From: Cystobasidiopsis lactophilus
Lineage: Eukaryota > Basidiomycota > Agaricostilbomycetes > Agaricostilbales > Chionosphaeraceae
Direction: 5' to 3'
Length of the DNA: 64,000 bases
Assembly (NCBI GenBank): GCA_001599975.1
Contig: BCIO01000002.1
Span: forward strand, 434,001-498,000
How positions within the stretch are numbered: the stretch's first letter is position 1; each line of letters begins with the position of its first letter. Below, piece after piece: positions 21,606-32,782 of the stretch. Below the pieces are notes generated by a model. The model saw only the letters and a program-made list of their open reading frames with translations, was not told the origin of the DNA and made no database searches. The position numbers were made by a program, and so were the translations under genes.

Positions 21606-23272
21606 ATGTCGGCCCCAGCTTTAAAGCCCTTCACAGACCTGAACGGCCCTCTCGTCTCGCCCGGTCCCTTGTCGCCTCGGACGCCGTTGATTGACAGCAA
21701 GGCGAGGTCGACGTTCCAGCTGCCCGGCCAGCCGCCCTCAGAGACGCCGCCGGCGCCAACGGAGATTGTGACGGCGGAGCAAATGATCGAGCACGCCAAG
21801 CTGCAGGCCGCCTACGCTGCGGTGGACAACCATGTGCCGCCGAGTGCCAAGTTCATCGGCGTCGGGTGAGCCTTGCCTCTTCAATTCTATAGCACTTGGA
21901 CTATGGCTTTACGGTGGGCGATCACAGGTCAGGGAGCACAGTGCCATATGTGATGGACCGGATTGCAGCCCAGGGCAAGGAGGTCAACAAGGACCGGTGG
22001 TTTATCCCGACCAGTTGCGTCTTTCGTCCTTTTGAGCTTCTTTGTGGAGCTCTGTAGAACTGGTTGCGTGACAGGCTTTCAGAGCAAGGAACTCATCGTT
22101 AGAGCCGGCCTCAATCTGGGCGACGTCGGTGCGTTTTGCGGGTTTCACACTTTGAGCATCGACCCCGGTTCTCATCCCAGTTTGCCCTCCACACAGATCA
22201 ATTCCCAAGAGTGGACGTCACAATAGACGGCGCAGATGGTTCGCCCTAACTCCCTCTCATACTTTCGTCGTCGTCGAGAGTCTGACAAGGGGTTTTTGTT
22301 GAGCAGAGGTCGACTCGCAGCTCAACGCCATCAAGGGCGGCGGCGCTTGCCTGCTGCGGGAAAAGGTGCTCGCAGAAGCGGCCGACGTTTGGATCATGGT
22401 CGCCGACTCAAGAAAAGGTGCGCGGTCCTCCACTAAAGCCACTTTCTGTGGGCTCAATACGGAACCTATATTGGGCACAGACTCTTCGGTTTTGGGCACC
22501 AAGTGGAAACAGGTGGGCTTGGCTTTCCTCCTCATCCTTTATGGGCCAATTCAAACGTAGTAATGACATAGGGCGTGCCGGTGGAAGTGGTGCCTTTTGC
22601 CTGGAGTGAGCTCACCACCTCCCAAGATCCTCTCCCATAGCTGACTTTCCCTTGTCTCACTATCACAGGCAAAGTGCATATCAACCTCAAAAAGCTAGGG
22701 AGCAAGTTGCCTACGTTGCGGATGGGCAAGGCCAAAGGTTCGGAGCATGCCCACCACTTTTCATCCTTTCAATAAGGCTGATCTCTGTTGGCCGCACTTG
22801 AACAGCTGGTCCGGTGGTGACTGATAATGGGTGCGTTGAGCTCACTGCTCCAGCTATTCTCTTTCGGAAGCTGAAGCCACTGGGGCTCCGTGCAGCAACT
22901 TTGTGATCGACGCGCCCTTCCCCGAGGATCTGATGAAGGACCCGGACACACTGTTGAAGAGCATCAAGATGTGAGTCGCTTACGCTTCAACGCTTCATTC
23001 TCTGTGGGCTTCTCTAATGAAGCGATGGCCCTTTCACAGGATCACCGGCGTGGTGGAAGCCGGCTTGTTCGTCGGCATGGCCAAGGCGGCTTACTTTGGC
23101 TTTGCTGTGAGTCGCGTCCTCTCAGTTAGACACGTCCTGTCTGAGTAAGTCGACGGATCCACAGGACGGCTCGGTGACGGCTCGCTACCCTGACGGTCGG
23201 GTCGATATCATCGTCGAGCCCAAGAACAACCCGGTCTCGCTCGTCGCCGCCGTCGAGAAGCTAGTTACCTGA
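21606..23272 (+). CDS. RKI1: Ribose-5-phosphate isomerase A
   Basis: Interconverts ribose-5-phosphate and ribulose-5-phosphate in the non-oxidative pentose phosphate pathway. Spliced blocks: KFIGVGSGSTVPYVMDRI (phosphate-binding loop GSGST), GFQSKELIVRAGL, DVTIDGADEVD (catalytic Asp region), LNAIKGGGACLLREKVLA (KGGGA/G signature), VPVEVVPFAW, LRMGKAKAGPVVTDNGNF and ITGVVEAGLFVGMA. There are about eight introns. An N-terminal extension of roughly 50 residues, Pro/Ser-rich and containing DLNGPLVSPGPLSPRTP, precedes the core; it has no targeting signature and may be disordered. The TGA is at 23270-23272. Confidence 0.95.
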
Positions 23273-23524
23273 TCATTATCGTGTCTCTCATATTGATCTT
23301 GGGAAGAACCATGCATATCCATAAGTAAAAATGTGTAACAGCTTTGTCTGATGATTTTTTGGGATCATGCGTTGTGCATTCATGGACAATTTCAAAAGGC
23401 CCCTTTTCCGTTCCCCTCCATCGAGAAGGCAAACGAATACAGCAAGTACAAAAGTCAAGAGCGTGGATGGCCCAAGACAGTTCAAAGAAAAACAAAGATT
23501 GTGGTGGCCAGAGCTCGCCGACTC

Positions 23525-24748
23525 TTAGTACACCTTGCCGGCTAGCATTTGCTCGATGGACATCATCTTGCGCACGACCTTTGGCTCCTTCATCGCTTCA
23601 AGCTGGGAGGTGGACAGGCACGGCGCGCTCTTGCTCTGGCCTTTGCGCAAGCCGCCGAACCACTTGTTGAGCACATTCTTGCTCGCCCGCTTCCTGACGG
23701 CTGGTGACTGCTGAGAGGAAACGGAGGCGGAGAAGTTCTCTTCCCAGAGTTGCAAGAGGTCGGAGCCGGGAGGGCAAGAGTGGCGAACGACCGGGCGCTG
23801 GTCGACGATGAAGCGGTCCTTGGGCGGGACTGGCGGTGGGGTGTCGGCCTTGAGCTGGGCGAGGGAGACAGTTGATCGAAGGGAAGGTTGCATGTCGACC
23901 GAGCGAGGGGAAGAGGAGGCCAAGGCCATGATCGAGCACGAGCGGACAGTCCGCAGAGGCTGGGTAGTCTTGCGAGAGCCAAAGTAGCTCGCATCGGTCT
24001 TGGGCAGTGGTCGCTTGCGAGCAAGGACGCTGCTATCGTCCAAAGATGGAACCGACGAAGCCGAGGTGGAAGCGGAGGAGTTGGAGAAGGAGGAGATCAT
24101 CGATGGCGCGGCGAGGGACTCTGGGGTGTCGTTGGCCGAGGAAGAGGCCGGGCTGGTCTGTTGTTCGTCTTTACGGACGATCCAGCCAAAGGACATGGCG
24201 TCTTGCATCATCTCGTCCATGCCGAAGGCGTTGAGCGAGCTAGCGCGGGCTAGAGGCTCAGCCTTGGGCGAGAGCATATGCAGGAGCGGGTGCTCAATGA
24301 TGTCTAGAGCCAAATAAGCGGGCGTGACAGGTCTAAGAGCGGTGTGTAAGAATGTGGCAAATGGAGCAAGCAAGCGAGAGGGGGCTCACGAAGAAGTCTC
24401 GCTGTTCTCGCCCTCGGTAGAGGGGGACCAGTAGCTCCTCTCCGAGGAGAAGTCGACGGATGAAGGCTCATCAAGAAGGGAGTCGACGCTGTTGGTGCGA
24501 GGAGGGACGGGAAAGTCGAAGGAGGCCGCCTCGTCGAGCAGCTCGTTGTCGAAGATCTCGCCACCGACCGAGACGGAGCGGTAGTTGCCTGCCTGAACGA
24601 AAGATTCTGAGCGAATGCGAATCTTGCGCTCTGGCGAGGGGCGGCAGATGATGTCCTTGGGCAAGCCGAGACCGAGGCCGGACATTTTGTTGGTCCAAGG
24701 CGAAGCGGGTTGCTCGAGTTCGTTCAAGAAGGCGTATAGGACAGACAT
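23525..24748 (-). CDS. Ser-rich orphan protein with SH3-type proline motif
   Basis: Two exons joined by an intron of about 58 nt give roughly 385 residues. The N-terminus is MSVLYAFLNELEQPASPWTN. The middle is Ser/Thr/Pro-rich with phosphorylatable stretches, and PPPVPPKDRF is a good class-II SH3 ligand. A conserved-looking C-terminus contains VLNKWFGGLRKGQ and MMSIEQMLAGKVY. Repeated RSES/RSVS-type motifs could be basophilic kinase sites. I do not know this family; composition and motifs suggest a cytoplasmic signalling or scaffold protein of fungi. The long open frame through both exons supports a real gene. Confidence 0.6.
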
Positions 24749-25924
24749 GCTTCTTCGCTTTTATGGTTGGCAATGGAGCTGGTTGTGACTGAAGAGGAGG
24801 CCCCCAGTCCAAACCAGCAGAGCGACTCGCCATCTCTCCCGCCGCGCAGGAGGTGGCTTGCTGCCTATTGGGCGGAAAGTGGCTGGACGACCGCGCCCTC
24901 GGACTTCAGCACGTAATGGGGCAGTGCTGAGCAGTACGCAAGCATGTCTAAGCAGGTCATTGGGTGAAGGAGATGGCAAAGCCAGGGAGACCTTCATTAA
25001 AGCCTGTCGACGCGTCGGTGGCGCGTCGCCAGCCTGCAAGCTTTTCATGCAACAAGATGCAGCGCGATTTGTTGATAGCAGCAGCTCTGAATAGACTAGA
25101 AATAAACAAGGCATGGTGGAGGCCAACCAACAGCGCGCTCGCTTGGAAGACAGCACTGCAGCCTTCCGAAAAATGTTGTCGCCACCCGCTTTTCTCATCC
25201 TGTCATTATTGACCTGATGCTGCCTTGCTCTGTGTTGGCCCTGGAAGCGACCAAAAGTAGTTCTGGGGAAATTGCTTAAGACCTTGCGGCTCCCCGGATT
25301 CTTCTGCCGAGCAAGATCTGGGCGAGTTAGACGGCGCGATTTCACGTTTTTGTGTTCCCTCTGCTGGCCTGATATCCATAGCCCTTGCTTCTGCTGCTTC
25401 TAGACCGCAGGCCTCGATTCTATAAACGCGCTCGGACGCTGCTCGCCCGCGCCCGGTTTCGGCGGAGTTCATTACTGTATTACACGCGCAAAAATTTTCA
25501 CCATCCAGACATCGTCTTTGGCTAGCTTTGCAGGCTTATCTGGCTCGTCTTTGTTGGCTGTCGATGCGGTTTGCGAGCTTAAACTCATGGAGGTCATTCT
25601 GGCGATCTCTCGCTAGCAGTAGACTGCTTTTGGTGGCGAATGCAGGTCATTGACGAGAGGCCTTATCTGGGCAAGTCTGCAAATTTGTGGAGGGGGTTGA
25701 ATGATCGCGAGCAGGTGCCTGATGGATGCGCTCGCAATCAGCGAGCCGGAGCATCCAGGCCCCAATTTTAACCCGCCAGCTTGGAAGGCCTATCAGTGAC
25801 CCCCTGGCCAGGAGAAGAAAAGAAAAAAATTAGACCAAAGTTTCGTCGGGCGACACCTTCTTGCTATCTTGCTCCCGCACAAATCTCTTGCGCCCACTCC
25901 TTTCACTTTCGCCACATTCTCTCC
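24749..25924. other. 1.2-kb divergent promoter region
   Basis: Separates the Ser-rich orphan from the permease. It is the longest gene-free stretch in the window without obvious relics. Frames here show no family similarity. Two GATAAG elements near the permease are listed separately. Confidence 0.4.
25535..25667 (-). promoter_or_regulatory. Two GATAAG elements upstream of NCS1 permease
   Basis: CTTATC (GATAAG on the other strand) occurs at 25535-25540 and 25662-25667, about 390 and 260 bp upstream of the permease ATG. Fungal GATA factors (AreA/Nit2, Gln3 type) bind such hexamers and control nitrogen-source permeases. The link is inference from sequence and gene type; six-base matches occur by chance. 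Confidence 0.3.
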
Positions 25925-28035
25925 ATGGCCGAAAAGTACTACGAGAAGGACGGCTCCGATCCCTCGGTCGTCGAGGCCAGGGATATCTACGACTCGCCGC
26001 CAAAGAAGTTCTTGGGCGTCTCGCTCCAAGTCCCTCAAGCCAGCTCCTCCTTTGCTCCTGGCAGCACCTCCAACGCCGACTTTGATCCTGTCCCTCCTTC
26101 CAAGCGCACATGGGGCTGGCCATCGTTTGTCTGCTAGTGAGCTTCCTTCCCCGCTTGCTACTTCACGCCCATCGTCTTATCGATGCCTCGTCCTTCCCCT
26201 TCAGCTGGATGGCAGATGCGTGGGCCATCTCCAACTTTGAGGTCGGCTCCTCCATGGTCTCCGTCGGCATGTCGTGGAAAATGGCCCTAGGCATCACCGT
26301 CCTCGGCAACACCATCATGGCCCTGGTCATCACTGCCAACGGCCGTCTCGGTTCCACTCTTCACGTTCCTTTCCCGGTCCTCGCCCGCATGCCATTTGGC
26401 TACTACCTCTCTTACTTCGCCGTCGTCTCCCGCGCCGTCCTCGCCATTTTCTGGCTCGGCATCCAGACCGTCACTGGCGGCCAGTGTGTGCTCGCCTTGT
26501 GCAACGCCATGTCCCCGTCATTCAGAAACTTCAAAAACACTCTGCCGGCCTCAGCTGGCATTACCTCCGCTGGCATGATCTGCTATTTCGTCTACTGTAC
26601 GTTGATTGTTTTGCCTGTTTGCGAGCCTTGAAGCTGACTCGCTGCGCTCGATGCGCCCAACAGTCCTCCTGCAAATTCCCTTCTTGATGATCCCGTATCA
26701 CAAGATCCAATGGTTCTTTGCGACCAAGGCCATCATCGCTCCGGCCGTCTTCTTGGCCGTCTTCGGCTCCACTGTGCACAAGGCGGGCGGCAACATCAAC
26801 GGCGTCTCCGCTCACACTGTCCTTTCCGGCTCTGCCTTGGCATGGGCCTTCCTCGGCAACTTGAACTCGGTTTTGGGCAACTACGCGACCCTCGGTCTCA
26901 ACATTGCAGATTTCTCCCGTTACGCCAAAAAGAAGAACTCTCAGGATTGCCAGGTCGCCATCATTCCTTGCATTTTCACCATTGTCGGCCTGTTGGGCAT
27001 CTTCACCGCCGCCGCCTCGGTCACCGCTTACCCTGAACTTTCCGGCGGCGAGCCCATCTGGAACCCATTGGTCATTGTCGACCACTGGGGCACTGGAGGC
27101 TCCGGCGGACGGGCTGCTGCTGCCTTCGCCTCGCTTGGCCTGCTCGTCGTCACCCTCGGCATCAACATCTCTGCTAATTCTATCTCTGCTGCGAACGACC
27201 TCATGGCTCTCGCGCCTAAGGTCGGTCGGCAACGTTGGCATCACTTTGGGATCTCAAAAATCTAACTGCATGTTTCCCTAGTACATCAACATCCGCCGCG
27301 GTCAGCTCCTTGCCGCCTTCATTGGTGGCTGGGCCTTTGTTCCATGGGTCGTCTTGGCCTCGGCTTCCAAGTTCTTGTCGTTCATGGGCGGCTACACCAT
27401 CGTTCGTCGGCGGCTTTTTGCATTCTTTCGACTCCCCGCTAACTTCCCCTGCCTTCCTACAGTTCCTGGGACCTCTTACTGGTGTGCTTATGACCGATTA
27501 CTACATTGTAAGCATGGACCCAGCGGATTAAAGTAAGGACCGAGGCTAATAGAGAATCGCAGGTCAAGAAGAAGAACGTCTCTGTTCCCGCTATGTACGA
27601 CATGAACGGCATCTACGCTTACGACCCCGTTTGGAAGTCCAACTGGCGGGCTGCAGTGGCCCTGGTCTGCGGTTTCTTGCCTGTGCGTTTTCCCCTTTCC
27701 GACTGCGCTCAGTGCCCGGGATGCTGACCTTTCGTTCTCACGGCAGCCCCTGCCTGGCTTGATCAACTACATTGAGCCCAGCATCTCTGTCTCTACTGGC
27801 GCCCAGCACATCTTTGGCAGTGAGTTTGGCGTTGCATTTGGCACGCATGAATTCGGTGGACTGATCCCAATCTTGCGCAGTTGGCTACATCTACTCCTTC
27901 CTCACGGCCGCCGTCGTTTATTACACCCTCATGCACTTCTTCCGTGTCGAAGAGTCCTACCTCGACGCCCCGGAACTGGGCGAAGAGAGGATTGTCGCCG
28001 GCGACGTTGCCGGTGCGGATATGTACAAGGCCTAG
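25925..28035 (+). CDS. NCS1-family (Fur/Dal type) nucleobase/allantoin permease
   Basis: A plasma-membrane nucleobase-cation symporter of the fungal Fur4/Dal4 group, importing uracil, allantoin, uridine or related compounds; the exact substrate cannot be told. After an acidic N-terminus, TM1 carries WMADAWAISNFEVGSS. Later blocks are ANGRLGSTLHVPFPVLARMP, FGYYLSYFAVVSRAVLAIFW, IQTVTGGQCV, PFLMIPYHKIQWFF, GNYATLGLNIADFSRYAK, GINISANSISAANDLMALAP, YINIRRGQLLAAFIGGW, FLGPLTGVLMTDYYIVKKKN and MYDMNGIYAYDPVWKSNWRA. Seven or so introns of 50-75 nt are removed. Length is about 560, normal. A decayed partial copy lies about 1.5 kb downstream. Confidence 0.94.
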
Positions 28036-28249
28036 ACTTTCGCCTGGTTGGAGCATTCAAGGTACTCTATCTAGACTAATTTAGATAAGAGAAACGAGGG
28101 GTTTACTGTACAAGGGGTTAATCTACGTTTTGCATCGCGAAAACGCGAAGACGTTTGAGTCTTCAACTGATCACTGCGACTGTGGCTTTGTTGGAATTCG
28201 TTCGACACCGACCAGTGGGTAATGCAAGTGAGAGATGAGAAGCACGTCG

Positions 28250-28690
28250 AACTTGAGATCGCCGAGGATTGCGGCCATCATCGGGCGCAGACCCGTCGAG
28301 AGCCTCACCCGCTCCGCTCTCCCACGCCACCGACCAGCCCGGAGAGTATTACATCGACCATCAGGTTGCGCCCGTCTCCACAGCAATAGGTATTCTTCGG
28401 AATGAGGGCTCCAACCAGGTTGGCAACAGCATTTTGAAGCGGAAGAAGGCGAGCAGCGAAAAGGTGTCGCGGGCCCAGTACTTCCTGCCACAACGGGCGA
28501 GCTCGCGCCGTCACGGTGTAAGGCCAATAGTGTGGAAAGACATCATGGAAGAGAGGGAGATCGAGCAAGCCCGTGAATCGTCTCTGGCATTTGTGGCCGT
28601 CGATGGAGATCTGAAGAAGTTTTGATGCCAGACAGTGCCTTTTGTAGGATGCGTCTCTTACACAAGAAGGTCAAGAAACGCTCGACCAAG
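28250..28690 (-). pseudogene. Internally deleted F-box pseudogene (copy of the 30-31 kb gene)
   Basis: On the minus strand, about 65 codons near 28370-28570 (LDLPLFHDVFPHYW, then ALIPKNTYCCG) align with the N-terminus of the intact F-box gene (LHLPPEILLDIVSYYW, then STIPIVVYSY). Sequence on the 5' side (28585-28690, CATTTGTGGCCG...) matches that gene's 5' flank (31240-31335), and 28255-28380 matches its 3' flank (29885-30000, shared CCGACCAGCC and CATCGACCATCA). The bulk of the coding region is gone. Host gene relic, not a mobile element. Confidence 0.7.
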
Positions 28691-29067
28691 AGCAGAGCAG
28701 CTTAAGCACCGGTGAACGCTCTGCGAGAGGATGGAAGCAGTTTGTGGCGCCGTGAGGATCAGATTGTTGACCGCGTTGCCACCCAGCTCAAACCCATCCG
28801 CAAGCCCTAGAACGGCTACAGAGCATTGATCCAGAAGACAGGTCCTGTGTCGAGTTCGGACCACGAACAGCAGCGATCGACGTGCGCAGGCAACGTTGCA
28901 ACCACCTCCAAATGAATCCAGGTTCGACCGCCGCGTCCACTTGCAGCCCGTCTCATGGAGCCGCCTCAGGCCGATCATGATGCCGACAGAAAGCAATTGG
29001 TAAGCCTCAGGTCTTGTGCTGGCCCAGCAATTGGCGCTCAGGCCCTGACCAGCTCCGCGAACGCGAA

Positions 29068-29523
29068 ATGGAAGCTCGGCTGGCCAAGAAGTTGGAGGAG
29101 TACTTGAGGCCCCCACGCTTGAGCTTGCAGAACCTGCTTGGCGTGTCACGAGATACTGCGCACAATATTAACCTGGCAGGCAAGGCCATGATCGTGGTGG
29201 GCGGTGGCCTCTGCGTTGCGGCTTGGTGCGCCTTGTTTTTTGGCCTCTCTGACCTCTTGCAGCGCTGATAAGGGCCTCGGCTCTCACGATTGGCAGGTAC
29301 CTGCGTGGCGTGAAGGCGCAGCGCCAGTTGCTGGCTCAAGATTTGAGCCATGTCAAGGACACCGTTCGCTTGCACGAAATGGCGGCATTCGCCTACTTGC
29401 TGCACGAGTGCGTTCATCGTCCTTCTCGCTTCATCTGTTTGCTGCTCATTTCTTGGTCTCGACAGCCGCGACTCGCAAGAGCAGGCCACCCAGACTGCCC
29501 CGATTCAGAACTTGGACAAGTAG
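29068..29523 (+). CDS. Small one-pass membrane protein, 108 residues
   Basis: Exons 29068-29225, 29297-29407 and 29466-29523 splice to a 108-residue protein. The N-terminus is amphipathic (MEARLAKKLEEYLRPPRLSL), followed by one hydrophobic segment (AGKAMIVVGGGLCVAAWYL), a charged helix (VKAQRQLLAQDLSHVKDTVR) and a polar tail ending IQNLDK. The family is not recognised. It resembles in layout, not in sequence, the small membrane protein at 20.7 kb. It sits between the F-box relic and the permease relic, so it either predates the segmental duplication or was part of its junction. Confidence 0.5.
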
Positions 29524-29577
29524 CGGCCTTCTCTTTCTGGCCATCTTTGTACGCGGTGCTTTAAACCCTTCATTTGA

Positions 29578-29780
29578 TACCTTTGCATTTTGATCCACCA
29601 CATCCCACATCGTCGGCTTGTTGGGCATCTTCACCGCCGCCGCGTTGGTCACCGCTGGCCCGTGAACTTTTCTTTCCGGCGTCGAGGTCATCTGAGACCC
29701 CTTGGTCACTATCGACCACTGAGCCTCTGGAGGATTTGATGTGGTGCTGCTGGCTTTTTATCGCTCGGCATGCTTGCCAC
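29578..29780 (+). pseudogene. Fragment of the NCS1 permease gene
   Basis: Aligns base for base, with small indels, to an internal exon of the intact permease at about 26965-27140: both contain TTGTTGGGCATCTTCACC or its near match, then GACCACTG(G)G. The reading frame is broken by indels and no other exon is left. It lies upstream of, and convergent with, the intact F-box gene, mirroring the order permease/F-box relic on the left. Confidence 0.85.
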
Positions 29781-29980
29781 TTTTGGTCTTCCATTGATCA
29801 TCGGGACTGGGGATTCGTCGAAAGTTTTTCTTTGGCAACAACCAGCGAGTGTTGCAAGAGAAGATGAGAAACCCGTCCGAGAACTGCCCATTTGCCACCT
29901 TTGGGCGGAAACCCGTGGAAAGACACCCCCGCTCCGCTTCGCCTTGCCACCGACCAGCCTTGAGATTATCCCATCGACCA

Positions 29981-31246
29981 TCAACCCCAGTTCCACGCAA
30001 ACTCGACTCCACGGTCTTGGCAATGCTTGTCCAGCGCGGCGAACAAGGGATTGCATTCCTCAGCTTGGTCCGGTCTCGGATCTCCTTCCCTTCTCATGTC
30101 GAACACGTCCAAGGAGAGATGCGTCAGACGAGGAAGAAGTTTGTGGCTCTTCACCAATGCTAGGACGTCGCGCAGAGGTTCCGCTTCGTAGTCAACTCCC
30201 AGCTCGAGAGCCGGCAGGGATTGAGGTAAGCAAGACGCCATTTCGGGAAGACGTCCGTTCCAAGGGTCGGGTGCTCCGAACAGACTGATCTTGTATAACA
30301 GTGGTAATGGCGCAAGGGTCCTAAGAATGTTGAACGTCTCGGAGGCCGAGAAGTGGCTCTCGTAAAATTCGAGGGATAGGGAGGTGAGACTTGAAGGGAG
30401 ATGGGCAAGGAGCTGTCCCAGATGCTGTGGGATTGAAATCTTGAGACTGGTCAGATTTGGGGCCAGATCGATAATGCGAAGCTTGAATGGCTCGGCCGCT
30501 CGCAACTCGGCCAGCTCCAACGCCTGCAATGACTTCAGCGCAGGCAGCTCCACCGCTTGCTGAGTAGCAGGAACTTCTGTCAGTCCCCGAATGTTGAGGT
30601 GTCGAATATCAGGGATCTGCCGAAAGAACTGCGCAATAACAGCGTCGGTCATCAAAAGCTGGTCAACGACTTGAAACCTTTGTGCGTCGGAGATACGCAA
30701 GCGTGTCACTGGACCATGGTTCTGGAAAGCCTCCAGAATTCGTTGACCTTCCATTTCCACGTCTGCCCTTGACCAAGGTCGGTCCTTGCCGAAAGAAAGT
30801 TTGAGGTGGATGCTCCGAATGTTCTTCCCGGGATCCATGGCGAGGAGAAAAGATGAGACAGAGCTTTCCCGGACAGCCGCGTCCGAAGAGTACTTGTAGG
30901 CGAGATCGAGAGAGCATTCCAAGCGCAAGCCGTAGCGGTTCAGGCCAAGTGAAGTTGTCCCAAGCCAGTCGAAGAAGCGCGACACTCGTTTCTCGCTCAT
31001 TTGATACGAGTAGACAACGATGGGAATGGTGCTGGCGAACGACTCGAGCCAGATTGGCAAGAAAGTCTTGGACCGAAAGAAGAGGAGCTTCAAGAGCAGA
31101 TTGCGCGACAAGTATTCTCTTGGTCTAGCGGTCAAGTCAGTTGAACGGTCAAGTCGGTCGTGCCAATAGTAAGAGACAATGTCGAGGAGGATTTCGGGCG
31201 GCAGATGAAGCAAGCCGGTGACTTTGGTAGGCTGCGCTTCTGCCAT
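29981..31246 (-). CDS. F-box/LRR-like protein, single exon
   Basis: A 421-residue intronless protein. The N-terminus has a classic F-box start (LLHLPPEILLDIVSYYW). Leucine-rich repeats follow (LKSLQALELAELRAAEP, LAPNLTSLKISIPQHLGQLL, LPSSLTSLSLEFYESHF, LPQSLPALELGVDYEAEP). It ends DRGVEFAWNWG. The first real ATG in the frame is 31244-31246 (MAEAQPTKVTG); the frame is open further upstream but without ATG. By family an SCF ubiquitin-ligase receptor; target unknown. A truncated relic of the same gene with both flanks lies at 28.25-28.69 kb. Confidence 0.8.
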   Translation of the reverse strand: MAEAQPTKVTGLLHLPPEILLDIVSYYWHDRLDRSTDLTARPREYLSRNLLLKLLFFRSKTFLPIWLESFASTIPIVVYSYQMSEKRVSRFFDWLGTTSLGLNRYGLRLECSLDLAYKYSSDAAVRESSVSSFLLAMDPGKNIRSIHLKLSFGKDRPWSRADVEMEGQRILEAFQNHGPVTRLRISDAQRFQVVDQLLMTDAVIAQFFRQIPDIRHLNIRGLTEVPATQQAVELPALKSLQALELAELRAAEPFKLRIIDLAPNLTSLKISIPQHLGQLLAHLPSSLTSLSLEFYESHFSASETFNILRTLAPLPLLYKISLFGAPDPWNGRLPEMASCLPQSLPALELGVDYEAEPLRDVLALVKSHKLLPRLTHLSLDVFDMRREGDPRPDQAEECNPLFAALDKHCQDRGVEFAWNWG

Positions 31247-31299
31247 TTGTGGCCGCCGATAGAGATCTGAGGGGCCTGTCTGAGTCAAATCAGGCTCTT

Positions 31300-31985
31300 T
31301 CAGGGTGTCTCTCTTACATTCAAGGGTGAAGATGTGCTCGGCAAAGGGAGGAACAGCCTCAGCGGCGTCAGCTCGCTTTGACAGGCCTCTTCAAGCAGAA
31401 AAGGGAGGCAAGCGTGAATTTGGGGAGTTTTCGAGGCCGCTGTGAGAGCGTCCTGGCTCGGCGTGAAGGACTTGGGTCGAAAGATGAGCGAGAGCCGTAG
31501 GGTGATCGCCGGACGGGATGAAGCGTCCGCGTCGCTGCTGAGGCCCAGCCAGAAGTTTGCCACCTGGCCTGAAGCCAAAGTGTTGGTTTTCAACAATGGC
31601 AAGTTGCAGAGTCCCTGTACGCAGGAGAAACTATTGAACAGTGTACAGCGTGGCTTCATCCCTTTCCACCGGCGCCGTCCTGCAAACAGCAACGCACGAC
31701 GCCACAAAGCTCTCTTGTTCGAAAACAATGCCTTCGGCTGGCAATCCTCCTATGCTGATGGCGAGGCGTTGGGTGCGATCAAGCGAGCGATCCAAGGTGG
31801 ACACTTCCACGTAGAGATTTTCCAGGCGCGGCAGACTTAGAGGCACATGAAACCCTGGCCTTTCGCGCTGGCCTGCGATGCTGACTAAGTTTAAAGTTTG
31901 TATCATAAGATGACCAAAACCGCCTACCGAGGAAGCTGAACCAAGAGGTTGGCGCATGGACCGGGCCAGCAGGGTCGACAAGTTT
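31300..31985 (-). pseudogene. Possible LRR-type gene remnant
   Basis: Immediately upstream of the F-box gene, the minus strand holds open stretches with LRR-like composition: PLSLPRLENLYVEVSTL near 31820, and a second frame with ITLRLSLIFRP, IHACLPFLLEEA and LTPLRLFLPLP near 31350-31550. No single frame or clean splicing joins them and no F-box is visible. It could be the 3' remains of another F-box/LRR gene, or a poorly resolved exon set. Confidence 0.35.
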
Positions 31986-32033
31986 TACGTGGCTGCCAGG
32001 AGATGAGCTTGTCAGCACGAGAATGCCTTCATA

Positions 32034-32782
32034 TCAGCGATGGACTGACATTGATTCGATGAAGGACGGCACGCTCATCCGTCGCGGCCAAATGGCGAAA
32101 CCTTTAGCTAATAAGCCTGCAACCTCGTAGGCTTGGGTGTCTGTGTAGCTGTAATGCAAATGGGTATTGGGGTCCAGAAGCAACGCCAAGAACACGCTAG
32201 CCTGGTAAATCTTCAAAGCTGGCCTCTCATTGGAAGCTGACAGTGGCTCACCGCAAAGACGCCAGTGCCAGAAGCCACCAATAGCAGCTGTTCTGGACTT
32301 TCAGTGTGCATAATGAGCAATTTGGTGGAGGACTCACACGGGCTGGGCGAAGCTGATGGAGGCCGGCTTGCTGGAACGCGGTTGCCGCAGAACTGCCTGT
32401 TCAAGCGCTCAGGGGGGGCTCGATCAGCTGCCGTGCTCCCCTCTGTAAGCGCTCACACGCACCAACAGCTTCTTGTAAACTCGCGTCGAACACGCCCTGC
32501 TCAGGCACGTCGTACTCTGCCCCACCGATGCAGAGCATGGCGCTGTCGGTACGCTTCCCCGTGAGCACGGGGCATGCTGATGCGCACTGGCCGGTACTCA
32601 CCTCTCGCATCCTTTGGACAGGGTGATATCCACTGCCAGTAAGCCTGAACACATACAAATGAGCATTTGCTCCTGCGTCATCCCGCGCGCTCCTCACCCA
32701 TCATCATGTCCTGCAGCTCCAACTCCTCTGGAATTGAAACCAGAGGGTTGAATGTTAGGACGGTGCAGAACTTGGAGTCCAT
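32034..32782 (-). CDS. Orphan protein, multi-exon model
   Basis: An ATG at 32780-32782 opens MDSKFCTVLTFNPLVSIPEE. With introns having GT/AG ends it can be spliced through LLAVDITLSKGCE, SAMLCIGGAEYDVPEQGVFD, KLLIMHTESPEQLLLVASGT and ASVFLALLLDPNTHLHYSY to a stop at 32034-32036. The product, about 190 residues, looks globular, and intron sizes (48-100 nt) are normal for the window. I do not recognise a family. The exon set is inferred from open frames only and could be partly wrong. Confidence 0.45.

Noticed and set aside
26561-27244. 227-codon minus-strand frame opposite the permease
   Set aside because: Shadow frame; the plus strand is an intact NCS1 family member with splice sites.
29007-29489. 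160-codon minus-strand frame opposite the small membrane protein
   Set aside because: No motif or start context; the plus strand splices cleanly into an anchored helix protein.
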